A DNA stretch of 53,027 nt from Treponema sp. (GCA_017617145.1 JAFZWX010000115.1:1-53027); one strand, 5' to 3'. Positions 7,600 to 17,051 are shown, numbered from the stretch's first letter. Program-made: numbers and translations. Notes: a model not told the origin generated them from the letters alone.

Positions 7600-9262
7600 C
7601 AATAGCGGCAACACCGGCGCGACCTACGTTGGAACTCTTACCAACACCCCAGACTGTTGTACCGTCTTTTTTTGTAATTTGAACATAAGAAATAGCGTGT
7701 GTATCTGAACCAGAGCCAATAGAATGCTCGTGGAATGAAGTAATATTAAATTCTGGTGCCGAGGTACGCTTCATAATATTTACAAATGCATCCAAAGGTC
7801 CGTTTCCGTTCGCTGTAATTACGTAGCGTTTTCCTTCCCATTCGATTGTTGCTGTCTGTGCTACGTGTTCAACACCTTCACCGCCGCGCTCGCCTTCAAC
7901 ATGCTTTTCGGTAATTTCAAATACATTAAGCGGAGATTTTGTTTTAAGCCACTTTTCTTCGAACAGGGCATAAATTTCGGCAGAAGAAAGTTCCCGCTGA
8001 AGCTCATCAGCTTTTGCCTTAACAACAGAACCAATTACAGGATGCATTGCCTTTGGCGGAACAATTCCAAATTCGTGTTCCAGAATATAGACTGCGCCAC
8101 CCTTTCCGCTCTGACTGTTTATACGGATGATTCCTTCGTATTCAAAACCAATATCATGCGGGTCAATCGGAATATAAGGAACATCCCAGCGGGCATCTGG
8201 TGCAAGTTTTGTACGGGCTTCAATTGCTTTACGAATTGCATCCTGGTGACTTCCGCTGAATGCTGTATAAACAAGTTCTCCTGCATATGGCTGGCGCGGA
8301 TGAATTTGCATATCGGTAAGTCGCTCATAAATACCGGCAATTTCTTCAAGGTTCGAAAAATCAAGTTCCGGGTCAATTCCCTGTGTGTAAAGGTTCAGGG
8401 CAGCGGTTACAAGATCCATATTTCCGGTACGTTCGCCGTTTCCAAAAAGACAGCCTTCAACACGTTCTGCGCCTGCTAAAAGTCCAAGTTCGCAATGTGC
8501 AATTCCTTCGCCACGGTCGTTATGATTATGAAGCGAAATTATGCAGCTGTCTCTGTCGCCGATGTTCCTGCAAAAATATTCAATCTGATCTGCAAACTGA
8601 TTAGGCATATTGCATTCAACAGTCGAAGGCAGATTAAGAATAACCTTGTTTTGAGGAGTTGCTCCCCATTCTTTCATTATAGCCCTGCAGTTTTCCAAAG
8701 AAAAATCCATTTCGGTTTCGGTAAAATTTTCCGGGGAATATTCAAACAAAACATTTGTTCCGTCTGCTTTAAGGCTTTCAATGTTTTTCTTTATACAGCG
8801 TACGCCCGCAACTGCAAGCGAAATCATTTCTTCTTTGGACTTTCCAAAATTGTATTTTCGCTGTGCCGGAGAAGTTGCGTTGTACAAATGCATAATAACA
8901 TTTTTGGCACCACGCACACTTTCTATAGTTTTCTGCACAAACTGGTCGCGGGCCTGGGTAAGAACTTGAATCCAGACATCATCGGGAATTAAGTTTTCAT
9001 CAATAAGGCGGCGCACAAAATCATATTCGGTTTTATTTGCAGAAGGAAATCCAACTTCAATCTGCTTAAAACCAATTGCAACAAGCATTTTGAAAAATTC
9101 AATTTTGGCATCAATGCCCATTGGATTTATGAGTGCCTGATTTCCGTCGCGTAAATCAACAGAGCACCACACAGGAGCAGAATCCAGCCTTTTAGAGGGC
9201 CAGGTTCTGTCGGGAAGAGAAACTCCTTCAAACTGTCTGTACTTTCCGTTGTATGCTTTCAT
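7568..9262 (-). CDS. leuA: 2-isopropylmalate synthase (long type)
   Basis: 564 aa from the ATG at 9262; the longer frame to 9403 would overlap the upstream gene and contains repeat DNA. The first committed step of leucine synthesis: acetyl-CoA plus 2-oxoisovalerate. The N-terminal part has the signature of the long LeuA group: RTWPSKRLDSAPVWCSVDLR with DLRDGNQALINPMG. The TIM-barrel metal site is SLHNHNDRG, and GNGERTGNMDL follows. Residues about 440-564 are the C-terminal LeuA allosteric domain (GNGPLDAFVNIM, SIGSGSDTHAISYVQI, GVGKSSNVGRAGVAAIVSAL) that carries leucine feedback inhibition in relatives. No leuB, leuC or leuD lies nearby. The Shine-Dalgarno is weak. Confidence 0.94.
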   Translation of the reverse strand: MKAYNGKYRQFEGVSLPDRTWPSKRLDSAPVWCSVDLRDGNQALINPMGIDAKIEFFKMLVAIGFKQIEVGFPSANKTEYDFVRRLIDENLIPDDVWIQVLTQARDQFVQKTIESVRGAKNVIMHLYNATSPAQRKYNFGKSKEEMISLAVAGVRCIKKNIESLKADGTNVLFEYSPENFTETEMDFSLENCRAIMKEWGATPQNKVILNLPSTVECNMPNQFADQIEYFCRNIGDRDSCIISLHNHNDRGEGIAHCELGLLAGAERVEGCLFGNGERTGNMDLVTAALNLYTQGIDPELDFSNLEEIAGIYERLTDMQIHPRQPYAGELVYTAFSGSHQDAIRKAIEARTKLAPDARWDVPYIPIDPHDIGFEYEGIIRINSQSGKGGAVYILEHEFGIVPPKAMHPVIGSVVKAKADELQRELSSAEIYALFEEKWLKTKSPLNVFEITEKHVEGERGGEGVEHVAQTATIEWEGKRYVITANGNGPLDAFVNIMKRTSAPEFNITSFHEHSIGSGSDTHAISYVQITKKDGTTVWGVGKSSNVGRAGVAAIVSALNFVPLS

Positions 9263-9296
9263 ATGGTTTGCTTCGCCTTCGGCTCGCAATGACGAG

Positions 9297-11480
9297 CTAT
9301 TTATTTTCGCAAAGGCCTTTAAACAATTCTTTGATTTCGGCAGTAAACGCTGCTGTATCTTTTCTAAGTCCTGTAAGGAACGAGTTATCCTGCAAAGGTC
9401 CAATTACAGCATCCATTTCTTTTTTGTTTCGGTAAGTCATGTTGCGGTAGTAGTCGGTGTAATCTTTTTCGCGCGAACCAAAGGCTGCGTTGTAAATATC
9501 GTAAGCACAAACTGTAACATCATCAGAAATGTTACGGTACAAATCAAAGGTAAAGTCTTCGATTGGACGGCTGTAAAGTTTTTCCAAAAGATAAAGTGCA
9601 TAGCGAACCTTGAACTTTTCGTATTCAGCCTGGCATTCATTGTAGTAAGCATGTACAGCTTCCCAGTCATCAATTGAACCATCTTTGATTTTTGCAAAAA
9701 GTTCCTGAACCTTCTGGCTTGGAATAATCTGACCGCCGACACATTCCCATTCAGTATAAAGAGGAAGCTCACGGATTTTCTTAATAAGCTCAAGTGTCAG
9801 ATATTCGCCACCAACTGATTTACAGTATTCCATAAGCGAACGTGTTGCAAAATATTTTACAATCTTACGGTACATCTTATAGGCTTGAACAGGCTTATGA
9901 ATTGTAGCTCCAAACTTCTTCTGGCAAACAGGATCTTCAAGTACAAAATCGGCTTCGGGATTCTGATGCAAATAATCCTTTGCCTTCTGATAAACTGTTG
10001 CCTGATCATTTGCTCCTTCCATTGCATCGTTCTTTGTTCTAAGAAGATATTGTGAAGTAAGATTTATAATCCTGTCGAGCGCACTCATTATTTCCTGCAT
10101 TGTATCTGGTGCAAACGGATCTGTTTCAATATTCTGAACTTTGATTGCACGCTTATCACGCTTTTTAAATTTATTGTTGTTGCGTGTAATGGCGAACATA
10201 TCGTACATAAACCAGAAAGCCGGAACAATTCTGATTGCCTGATTTCCATTAAGACCAGGAGAAACAAGTGCAAACGGATACGGAATATCAAGTTCGTTCT
10301 GATAGCTTCCTTTTGAAACAAGAACAAACGAAGCAAAGCGGCTGTTGTGCTTAAAGTCGGAACACAAACCTGGCCAGAAGCCGCGTTTTGCAAAAATTTC
10401 TCCGTCGGGACTTCGGCTGTTGTGGTTACTTCCGATTGTTGCACCAGAAGCAATATTTGATTGTCCCATAATTGTAGTTGCAATAAGGAATGAAGAGTTA
10501 TGATGCTGCTCGTGGAATGGGAATACAAGGTTGTTCAAAACTTCGCAGCATGAAATTGTAGAGTTGTCACCAAGTACAGAGTTCAGAACACGGGCACCAT
10601 ACTTAACCTGACAGTTGCGACCAATTACAAAGCGGACGGCAATTGCCTGATAGAACGCGCGGCTTCCGTAACCAAAAATTCCGTTTACCATTTCTACACC
10701 TTCGCCAATCTGACTTGGTTCTTCCGGTGAAGAAAGAATTGAAACATTCTTAAGTTTGAAGGCACCTTTAATGTAAGCGCATTTACCAATTTTGGCGTCT
10801 TTAATGATGTTGGAATTTTTTACTACAGAATCATCATCAATAAAGCCGTAAGTATTGAGTTTTTTGTCGTTGCCCTTTTCTGTAAGCTGAACAAAACGTT
10901 CGAGCAGCTGTGGGTCATCGCGGTAGTGAGACCAGATGTATGCATCGGCAGGAATCATGCTTTCAAAAGGAAGCACGCTTCGCCCGTCGTTTTCGTTTGC
11001 TACACCAATCCAGATTCTGTTTTCTTCCGGTTCACCTTCTTTAAGAATACCGTTTCCAAATTTAGAGTGATTTGTACAACAAAGCTCATTGATATTAAAA
11101 AGAATTACGCGGTTTCCAATGCGGTAGTTGTCAAAATAATATACATTTCGAACAACATCGTCGTCACCGGTTACAATATTATTCAAACGCGAACGACGAA
11201 TACCACAAGTGAGTTTAAGGTCATTGTAAATAAGATTTACTTTACGAAGTTTTCCTAATATTATGAAGCCGGAGAAGAAAGAAAGGTGGATAAGTGTCGG
11301 GTCAAAATTTCCGTCACCATCTTCAACATAAAAGTTTTCCCAGGTTGGGTCATCGTTATGATTGAGATTCTTTTCCAAAATCTCAATTTCGTCTTTTCTT
11401 AAGTGGCGCTTTCCCTTCAAAAGGTCCTGAGGGATTTCCACTACCAGTTCTTTTTCATCAAATTCTTCGACTTTAACCAT
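9297..11480 (-). CDS. DUF4954-type protein with left-handed beta-helix core
   Basis: 727 aa. I recognise the layout of the DUF4954 family known from Treponema and Bacteroides, of unknown function. Residues about 75-420 hold short hexapeptide-like turns typical of a left-handed beta-helix (IGKCAYIKG, VKYGARVLNSVLGDNSTI, IMGQSNIASGATIGSNHNSR), as in sugar-nucleotide acyl- and nucleotidyltransferases. The segment GFWPGLCSDFKHNSRFASF is striking and probably conserved. The C-terminal 290 residues are helical. No catalytic residue can be named. The ATG lacks a Shine-Dalgarno; a TAAAAT box lies 9 nt upstream. leuA follows 34 nt after the stop and may be co-transcribed. Confidence 0.72.
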   Translation of the reverse strand: MVKVEEFDEKELVVEIPQDLLKGKRHLRKDEIEILEKNLNHNDDPTWENFYVEDGDGNFDPTLIHLSFFSGFIILGKLRKVNLIYNDLKLTCGIRRSRLNNIVTGDDDVVRNVYYFDNYRIGNRVILFNINELCCTNHSKFGNGILKEGEPEENRIWIGVANENDGRSVLPFESMIPADAYIWSHYRDDPQLLERFVQLTEKGNDKKLNTYGFIDDDSVVKNSNIIKDAKIGKCAYIKGAFKLKNVSILSSPEEPSQIGEGVEMVNGIFGYGSRAFYQAIAVRFVIGRNCQVKYGARVLNSVLGDNSTISCCEVLNNLVFPFHEQHHNSSFLIATTIMGQSNIASGATIGSNHNSRSPDGEIFAKRGFWPGLCSDFKHNSRFASFVLVSKGSYQNELDIPYPFALVSPGLNGNQAIRIVPAFWFMYDMFAITRNNNKFKKRDKRAIKVQNIETDPFAPDTMQEIMSALDRIINLTSQYLLRTKNDAMEGANDQATVYQKAKDYLHQNPEADFVLEDPVCQKKFGATIHKPVQAYKMYRKIVKYFATRSLMEYCKSVGGEYLTLELIKKIRELPLYTEWECVGGQIIPSQKVQELFAKIKDGSIDDWEAVHAYYNECQAEYEKFKVRYALYLLEKLYSRPIEDFTFDLYRNISDDVTVCAYDIYNAAFGSREKDYTDYYRNMTYRNKKEMDAVIGPLQDNSFLTGLRKDTAAFTAEIKELFKGLCENK

Positions 11481-11535
11481 AATATTAATATTTTACAGTA
11501 TTTTTGGAAAAAAATATAGGGGATTTATACTAATA

Positions 11536-11667
11536 GAAAACAAATCTGCTCCCGCGGAGGTATGTCTGCAAACTACGGCGAAGCTTGCAAGGAAAGATTT
11601 TCCTCGCTGCGCTCGGCAAGCTTCGAAGTAGTTTGCAAACCTACCTCCGCTCCGCAGCTTTGTTTTC
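11536..11667. repeat. Large hairpin element, subfamily A (132 bp)
   Basis: Imperfect inverted repeat with arms of about 52 bases. The outer ends are GAAAACAAA / TTTGTTTTC and the inner ends CGAAGCTTGC / GCAAGCTTCG; the loop is about 27 bases (TTTTCCTCGCTGCGCTCGG). The mismatched block GCTCCCGCGG on the left faces CCGCTCCGC on the right. It lies between two divergent genes, so it is not a terminator. It closely matches the element at 42851-42985 and is related to the one at 32361-32528. Confidence 0.85.
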
Positions 11668-11741
11668 AATTATTATTTAATTCGATTACCGCGATTTTTT
11701 TAATTGAAACTAATTTAATGGATTTTTCCTTTATAAAATAA

Positions 11742-11747
11742 TATAAT
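11742..11747 (+). promoter_or_regulatory. Predicted leaderless -10 box of the M16-like gene
   Basis: TATAAT followed by exactly 6 nt (TATTCT) and the ATG at 11754; no Shine-Dalgarno. The -35 region is poor. Confidence 0.5.
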
Positions 11748-11753
11748 TATTCT

Positions 11754-14582
11754 ATGAGAAAAACCTTTTCAGTCATATCCCTTTTTCTTCTTTTTACTGT
11801 AAATATCTTTGCACTTCCTTACGACAATATTCACGAATATACACTGGAAAACGGGTTGACGGTTTTTGTTTTAGAGGATACTTCTACTCCGCTCATTAGA
11901 ATTGAGTATACAGCACGGGCGGGGTTTTCTAATCAGACTAAAGAAACTTCGGGATTTTTTAAACTTTATACCAGGATTTTTGATGCTGTATGCCCCATCG
12001 ATTTTGAGATGTCTGAATGCAATGCAGATTCTTCGCGATATGTTGTAACAGTTTTACCATCTGAACTTGAAAATACCATGACAGCATTGGCTCAAAATGC
12101 TTTTGCACTTTCTTATTCTGATGATATTTTGAAAACACAACTTACAACACTAAAAAACGAAGTTTCTGAAGAAGCTGCCTCTGCCGGAGGATTTATAAAT
12201 GCAGCAATCGATTCACGTGTTTTTTCTGCGGCTCCATGGAAACATGATTCAGGAGTTTATCCGTCGCTTTTTAATAAGACTACTGTTGAGCAGGCACGAA
12301 ATACTTTACGAACAATTGCAGAGCGCTATTACACTCCTCAAAACAGCGCACTTTTTATAAGCGGAAACATTAATGCACAAACAATTCTTTCGCTTGTTGC
12401 ACAGACTTTTGGATATTATTATTCCTCGTATTCTGTTCCATATAAAACAAATGCAACTGCGGCAAAAAATGCGCCTGTTTATAAAACAAAAAAGTTTGTA
12501 CTTCACAGTTCCGATATTTCACAGGATATGACTCAGGTTGTCATTCAATACACAGGTTTGAATATTGAAGAAACTGAACTTGCTGCCGTTATGCTTAATA
12601 ATGATGGTTCGTTTTTCAAATATAATCTTGTAAATCAGCCGTCGCTAAATATTCCCGGCAATGAATATATAAATGCAGCAGGTGCCCACAAAAAAGAAAG
12701 TTCAAGACTGATTATTCAAAGTCTTTTGCAAAAGCCTGAAGGAAAAAATGCTTCATCAATAACATCTCTGGATCAGGCACAGCTTTTTGTTGATACGGTT
12801 CTTTCGGGTATAAAAGAAACTAACTTTCTTGAATTCTATGCAGCCAAAATGATGGCAGTTAGTAATCTTGATGCAAGCAATTCTTCTTCTACCGATTTCA
12901 TGACAAACCTTGCTTCTTACTGGGCACTTTCTCCATACGATTCCTTTACAGAAGATATGTTAGAAGAAACTAACAAATCTTCAACAGCGGCGAATCTTTA
13001 TTCACAGGAACAAAAAATTGCTGATATTCAATTTGAAGAAATAATTGCCAAACTCGAAGCAGAAGAACCATATATTTTTGTAATAATAAATTCCACAGAT
13101 TATAAAAAGAACAAAGCAAAATATACAACAGCAGGCTTTGAAGAAGTAAACAGTTCAAATGCGGCATGGTATAATCAATCTATTTTTGCAAATTATAAAG
13201 ATCCCGAACTTTTATCTATAGCAGAGTCAGGTAAAACTAACATAACGACATTAAACACCTACACGAAAGATTTTTACACAGAAAACATCAGTCAGATTCA
13301 ATCCTCAACACTTTCTAACGGAATTCCAGTAATTACAAAAAATAATGATAATTCTTCAGACATCACAATTTTGATTTCTGTTAGAGGCGGTAAATTAAAC
13401 TCTGCAGATAACAACGGCTACGAAGAAGTTATGATAACACTGCTTGCCTGGAATATTCAAAAAGAAATTACTAATAAACAACAGGAAGGTGTGATTCTTG
13501 GAAGCCCTGTTATTGATTACAATTGTACAATTACTACCGGAACTGTAAGCATTGAATGTTCCCCTTATGATTTTTCGGCTTGCTGCAAGGCTGCAGCAGA
13601 TGCAATTGTTTATGGTGATATTCTTCCGGCACAGGCAGACCGCGCAGTATCAAATGCACAGTACAAGAAGCGGCTCGAAAATGGAAGTGTTTCAAGACAG
13701 ATGCTTGCTGCAGTTATGAAGGAACTTTATTCAAAAACTGCTTTCCAAAAGCTTTTTGATGCTAAAGAAGAAATTCTTACAGATACAAAATATCAGAAAA
13801 TTATGGAAGGCTACCCTGCCCTGCTCGATGCAAGCCGCTACAGCATAATTCTTACAGGTCTTGTTCCGCAAAATGCAAATGATTTACTTGAAGCATCTAT
13901 GGGAATTCTTACACAACGAAACTTAAAACAAAATCTTCTTACTGTTCAAAGCAAACTAAAAAACTCAAGTACAAAAAAAACTGTAAAACTTACACATACC
14001 TTCTTAACAGATATTCCTGCAGAAAAAGCAGGACCAATGCCTTCGAAATTAATTCCTACTACAAAGTTTCTTGATCCTGTAATGTATGTATTTAAACTTC
14101 CACAAGCCGGAACAAAAGAGAATGCACTTACAATTGCTGTTTTAAAATACATGGAAAAGCTTGTACAGACACAGATTGATTCCAACAAAAAGATGGAAGG
14201 GGCTGTTGCTCAATGTGGCGATGCATACGCAAATACAGACACAATTATTTTTACTATTCTGAATGTAGAAACTCAAAAAGAAGCCGATTCCTGTTGGGCT
14301 GCTGCAGTTAATGAAATAAATGATTTGATGAACGGTTCGGCACAGGCTGAAGTTTTACAAGAAATTAAGGATATCTGGACAAAGTCATTTTTACAGCAAA
14401 CCCAGACAAACACAGGCACCGCACAACTTTTACAAAAAGGTTTTGAATACTTCCCATACGAAGTTCAACCGGATTATTATTTGAAGGAATATGCTTTTAT
14501 AAACGGAGCCACACGCGAGGATATTCTGGAAATTTTGAATAATATCCCACAACAGCCGCTATTGCGATTTTATGCTAAATAA
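11754..14582 (+). CDS. Secreted M16 (insulinase/pitrilysin) family protein lacking the zinc-binding motif
   Basis: 942 aa with a signal peptide (residues 1-20, KTFSVISLFLLFTVNIFA). The N-terminal M16 unit starts at YTLENGLTVFVLED; a second tandem unit starts near 520 with STLSNGIPVITKNNDNSS and SVRGGKLNSADNNGYEE. Active M16 peptidases have HxxEH right after the RAG(S/F) strand. Here ARAGFSNQTKETSGFFKLYT has FFKLY in that place, so both zinc histidines and the catalytic glutamate are gone. The more distant glutamate region (LKNEVSEEAA) remains. It is therefore probably a non-catalytic clamshell, like the inactive subunits of other M16 complexes, located in the periplasm. No active partner gene is visible here. 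Confidence 0.82.
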   Translation: MRKTFSVISLFLLFTVNIFALPYDNIHEYTLENGLTVFVLEDTSTPLIRIEYTARAGFSNQTKETSGFFKLYTRIFDAVCPIDFEMSECNADSSRYVVTVLPSELENTMTALAQNAFALSYSDDILKTQLTTLKNEVSEEAASAGGFINAAIDSRVFSAAPWKHDSGVYPSLFNKTTVEQARNTLRTIAERYYTPQNSALFISGNINAQTILSLVAQTFGYYYSSYSVPYKTNATAAKNAPVYKTKKFVLHSSDISQDMTQVVIQYTGLNIEETELAAVMLNNDGSFFKYNLVNQPSLNIPGNEYINAAGAHKKESSRLIIQSLLQKPEGKNASSITSLDQAQLFVDTVLSGIKETNFLEFYAAKMMAVSNLDASNSSSTDFMTNLASYWALSPYDSFTEDMLEETNKSSTAANLYSQEQKIADIQFEEIIAKLEAEEPYIFVIINSTDYKKNKAKYTTAGFEEVNSSNAAWYNQSIFANYKDPELLSIAESGKTNITTLNTYTKDFYTENISQIQSSTLSNGIPVITKNNDNSSDITILISVRGGKLNSADNNGYEEVMITLLAWNIQKEITNKQQEGVILGSPVIDYNCTITTGTVSIECSPYDFSACCKAAADAIVYGDILPAQADRAVSNAQYKKRLENGSVSRQMLAAVMKELYSKTAFQKLFDAKEEILTDTKYQKIMEGYPALLDASRYSIILTGLVPQNANDLLEASMGILTQRNLKQNLLTVQSKLKNSSTKKTVKLTHTFLTDIPAEKAGPMPSKLIPTTKFLDPVMYVFKLPQAGTKENALTIAVLKYMEKLVQTQIDSNKKMEGAVAQCGDAYANTDTIIFTILNVETQKEADSCWAAAVNEINDLMNGSAQAEVLQEIKDIWTKSFLQQTQTNTGTAQLLQKGFEYFPYEVQPDYYLKEYAFINGATREDILEILNNIPQQPLLRFYAK

Positions 14583-14594
14583 AAATTTATAAGG

Positions 14595-14665
14595 TGGGGA
14601 AAAAATCTTGCGACGCACGACGCGGGGCGAAAAGGAGCGTCATGCGCCTCAACCTTTTTTCCCCA
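14595..14665. terminator. Hairpin between convergent genes, likely bidirectional terminator
   Basis: Arms TGGGGAAAAAA (14595-14605) and TTTTTTCCCCA (14655-14665), with an inner GC-rich stem (GCACGACGC / GCGTCATGC). A- and T-runs flank both sides, so it could stop transcription from either strand. It lies between the M16-like gene and the acidic-repeat gene. Confidence 0.55.
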
Positions 14666-14675
14666 CAAATATTTT

Positions 14676-17051
14676 TTATTTTTGCAAAACTGAATCTACG
14701 AGTGTTTTAAATTCTTGATTCAAGAATACATTTGTATAAGAAAGATTATCGGATATTGAGTAAACACCGTTGCGTTCGATAATTGTGTCGCTACCGTTTC
14801 CTGTATCGCCGTCGCCTACAAGTTCTACTACAGGTTCGTCATTCTGGCCAAACTTTGTCATTACAAAATATGGCTGTGATTTCTTTGGAAGTTCTTCTAC
14901 ATCATCAGAGAGTTCTTCCAGCTCTTGCACTTCACCATCCTGCGGGCTCTGGGCTTGTCGAAGGGCGAACTTTGGTTCTTCTACTACAAATTCAAACTCA
15001 AGCGGTTCTGTTGCATCCGGGTATTCAGAAGGAACACCAGATGCGTCGAGTTCACCAATATAAAATTCTTCGTGAAAACGCGGATCATCGTTGCTTACAG
15101 AATAATGAGAATCTATAGTATCTAACATCGAAGTGTCGACAACGTATTCTTCAAGTTCTTCGATTTCTTCTACTTCATCAATTTCTTCAACAGGTTCAGC
15201 ATCATCAAGGGTCTCAACTTCTTCTACTTCTTCTACTTCTTCAACTGGCTCAGCGTCGTCAATTGGCTCGACTTCCTCGACCTCTTCTACATCATCAATC
15301 TCTTCTACCGGCCCTTCGACAGGCTCAGGGACCGTGGTATCTTCAAGTTCTTCAACTTCTTCGACTTCCTCAATGTCTTCTACTGGCTCAGCGTCGTCAA
15401 GGGACTCTACTTCTTCTACTTCCTCTATTTCTTCAACAGGTTCTGCGTCATCAAGGGACTCAACTTCTTCGATTTCTTCAGCATCATCAAGAGCTTCGAC
15501 CTCTTCGACTTCTTCTATTTCTTCAACAGGCTCTGCATCATCAAGTGCCTCTACTTCTTCAACCTCTTCTACTTCTTCAATTTCGTCTACTGGCTCAACA
15601 TCATCAAGCGCTTCTACTTCCTCAACATCATCAAGCGCCTCAACCTCTTCTACTTCCGCAACATCTTCAACTTGCTGAACTCCAACCGGTGCAACATTTA
15701 CATTCAGTTTTGAAGTTCTGAGGACTTCTTCTATAACGCGTCTTATTTCTTCAATTGTCGCACCGCCTGCAACTGCACCAGAAGCTTCAGTATCTCCACC
15801 TGTCTGTGCTTTTAATAAACCAATTATTTCTTCCCAACTTGAATCAAGATAGGCATCTACTTGTTTTGAATACTTCTTTGACTTACCGCCAATGCTTTTT
15901 TTGATTTCTTCGGAAAGCTCTGCCTTACGATTTTCAAGCTGTCGTGCAACCTGTGACCATTCTACCTTTTCTTTATTTTCAAGATATTCATTTATTATTC
16001 CAAATTGAACTTTCTTTATTCTCGATTTAATAACCGCAAGATAATCACGCTTTAAATTAAAGATTAAGGCTGCAAGCAAAAGCAGTGTCATGAACACACA
16101 GGCATAAATTAAATATTCAAGCTCGCGTGGCAATTCAAACAAAGTACTTGAATAAACTGCCGAAACTTTAAAATATTCACTGTCGGCACTAGTCATCAAA
16201 AGCCAGTATGAACCATCATCCTTTTCAAGAATTCGTTCAAGGCTAAGCTCTTTATTCTGAGTTTTTGAAGTTTTATTCCAGGCATTTAAAATTGGAGTAA
16301 AAAATTCTGATTGTGAAGTTTTTGGTAATCCTAATACAAAGCCACCATCATAGGCATCAGTTGGCGTAAGTGTTACAAAACTGTCTCCAAAATTGATTAT
16401 CTTTTCATTAACCAGCTGTTGTTCAAACGAATAAAGATCAAAATAACAAACTAATGTTGCAAAATATGTATTATCAGTTATATAAAATGGAAACGAAATC
16501 ACAAGGCGATTTTCAGACTTATCTAACAGGATTTTTGTTTCAGGATTATCGGCATCAACTAATAAAAGTTCACTTTCAAGCTCATTGGAATCTTTTACTA
16601 TATCTGTATAGAGCTTATAGGTTGTATTAAGGCTAACGCGTTTTAATACGTCCGTTTCATAAGAGCTGTAGTGTAATGTACGTCCGTTTTTTTCAATAAG
16701 ACGAATTCCATCTAATCCATAAGACTCGAGTTCATCAAATAACTGCGCAGTAAGATTTTTTCGTTCTGCCGAATCTTTTTCTGATGGATTTTGATGTACA
16801 AACGTTTTTACCGCAGAAGATTTTAAATATGCATCATCTCCGGTCTGGATTTTTGTGAGAATCTGGGAAATGTAGGAATTGCAGCGTTGTGAAAGTTTTT
16901 CGAGCTGGTCGTCCTTTTCGTCAATTTTTGTCTGTGCATAAAACTTTGTTTCAATTTGCGCCATTAAACCGGTATGCGCAAAAAAAACAAACGCAGCAAA
17001 AAGAACAAGAGCTGATAAAAAACTCAATGCTGCCTTCTGGCCAGAAGACAT
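14676..17051 (-). CDS. Membrane sensor-like protein with acidic tandem-repeat cytoplasmic tail
   Basis: 791 aa; I do not recognise a named family. Start from AAGGAAAG just before the ATG. A membrane helix lies at about 8-28. A periplasmic region of about 285 residues follows and resembles a two-TM sensor domain (RLIEKNGRTLHYSSY, FPFYITDNTYFATLVCYFDL). A second helix is at about 315-337 (YLIYACVFMTLLLLAALIF). After a lysine-rich coiled coil and a helix with EEIRRVIEEVLR, residues about 460-645 are tandem 18-residue repeats such as VEEIEEVEEVESLDDAEP. This Glu/Asp tail is extremely acidic. Two in-frame pieces of a dispersed repeat interrupt the region (PEPVEG near 580; RQAQSPQ near 700). T. pallidum Arp also has acidic repeats, but I see no homology beyond composition. 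Confidence 0.75.
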   Translation of the reverse strand: MSSGQKAALSFLSALVLFAAFVFFAHTGLMAQIETKFYAQTKIDEKDDQLEKLSQRCNSYISQILTKIQTGDDAYLKSSAVKTFVHQNPSEKDSAERKNLTAQLFDELESYGLDGIRLIEKNGRTLHYSSYETDVLKRVSLNTTYKLYTDIVKDSNELESELLLVDADNPETKILLDKSENRLVISFPFYITDNTYFATLVCYFDLYSFEQQLVNEKIINFGDSFVTLTPTDAYDGGFVLGLPKTSQSEFFTPILNAWNKTSKTQNKELSLERILEKDDGSYWLLMTSADSEYFKVSAVYSSTLFELPRELEYLIYACVFMTLLLLAALIFNLKRDYLAVIKSRIKKVQFGIINEYLENKEKVEWSQVARQLENRKAELSEEIKKSIGGKSKKYSKQVDAYLDSSWEEIIGLLKAQTGGDTEASGAVAGGATIEEIRRVIEEVLRTSKLNVNVAPVGVQQVEDVAEVEEVEALDDVEEVEALDDVEPVDEIEEVEEVEEVEALDDAEPVEEIEEVEEVEALDDAEEIEEVESLDDAEPVEEIEEVEEVESLDDAEPVEDIEEVEEVEELEDTTVPEPVEGPVEEIDDVEEVEEVEPIDDAEPVEEVEEVEEVETLDDAEPVEEIDEVEEIEELEEYVVDTSMLDTIDSHYSVSNDDPRFHEEFYIGELDASGVPSEYPDATEPLEFEFVVEEPKFALRQAQSPQDGEVQELEELSDDVEELPKKSQPYFVMTKFGQNDEPVVELVGDGDTGNGSDTIIERNGVYSISDNLSYTNVFLNQEFKTLVDSVLQK
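15133..15680 (-). repeat. Coding tandem repeat, about 54 bp (18 aa) units
   Basis: About ten degenerate units coding for variants of the acidic block (V/I)EE(I/V)EEVEEVE(A/S/T)LDDAEP. Units differ in length by multiples of 3 bases, so the frame is kept. The opposite strand reads as a Ser/Thr-rich open frame, a side effect of the composition. Confidence 0.85.

Noticed and set aside
7865..8479. 204-aa open frame opposite leuA
   Set aside because: Shadow of a well-supported gene; Phe/Asn/Cys-rich without motifs.
9263..9403. Upstream extension of LeuA
   Set aside because: It overlaps the DUF4954 gene and repeat DNA; family proteins start near KAYNGKYRQF.
11536..11667. Hairpin as a plain transcription terminator
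   Set aside because: It lies between divergent genes and has no T-run.
15133..15678. 181-aa Ser/Thr-rich open frame on the plus strand
   Set aside because: It is the antisense reading of the acidic GAA/GAC-type repeats; no start signal and no sensible protein pattern.
15133..15680. Possible CRISPR array
   Set aside because: The units are adjacent, degenerate and coding; there are no unique spacers and no cas genes.
14676..17051. Homologue of T. pallidum Arp
   Set aside because: Only the acidic repeat composition is similar; unit length and flanks differ.
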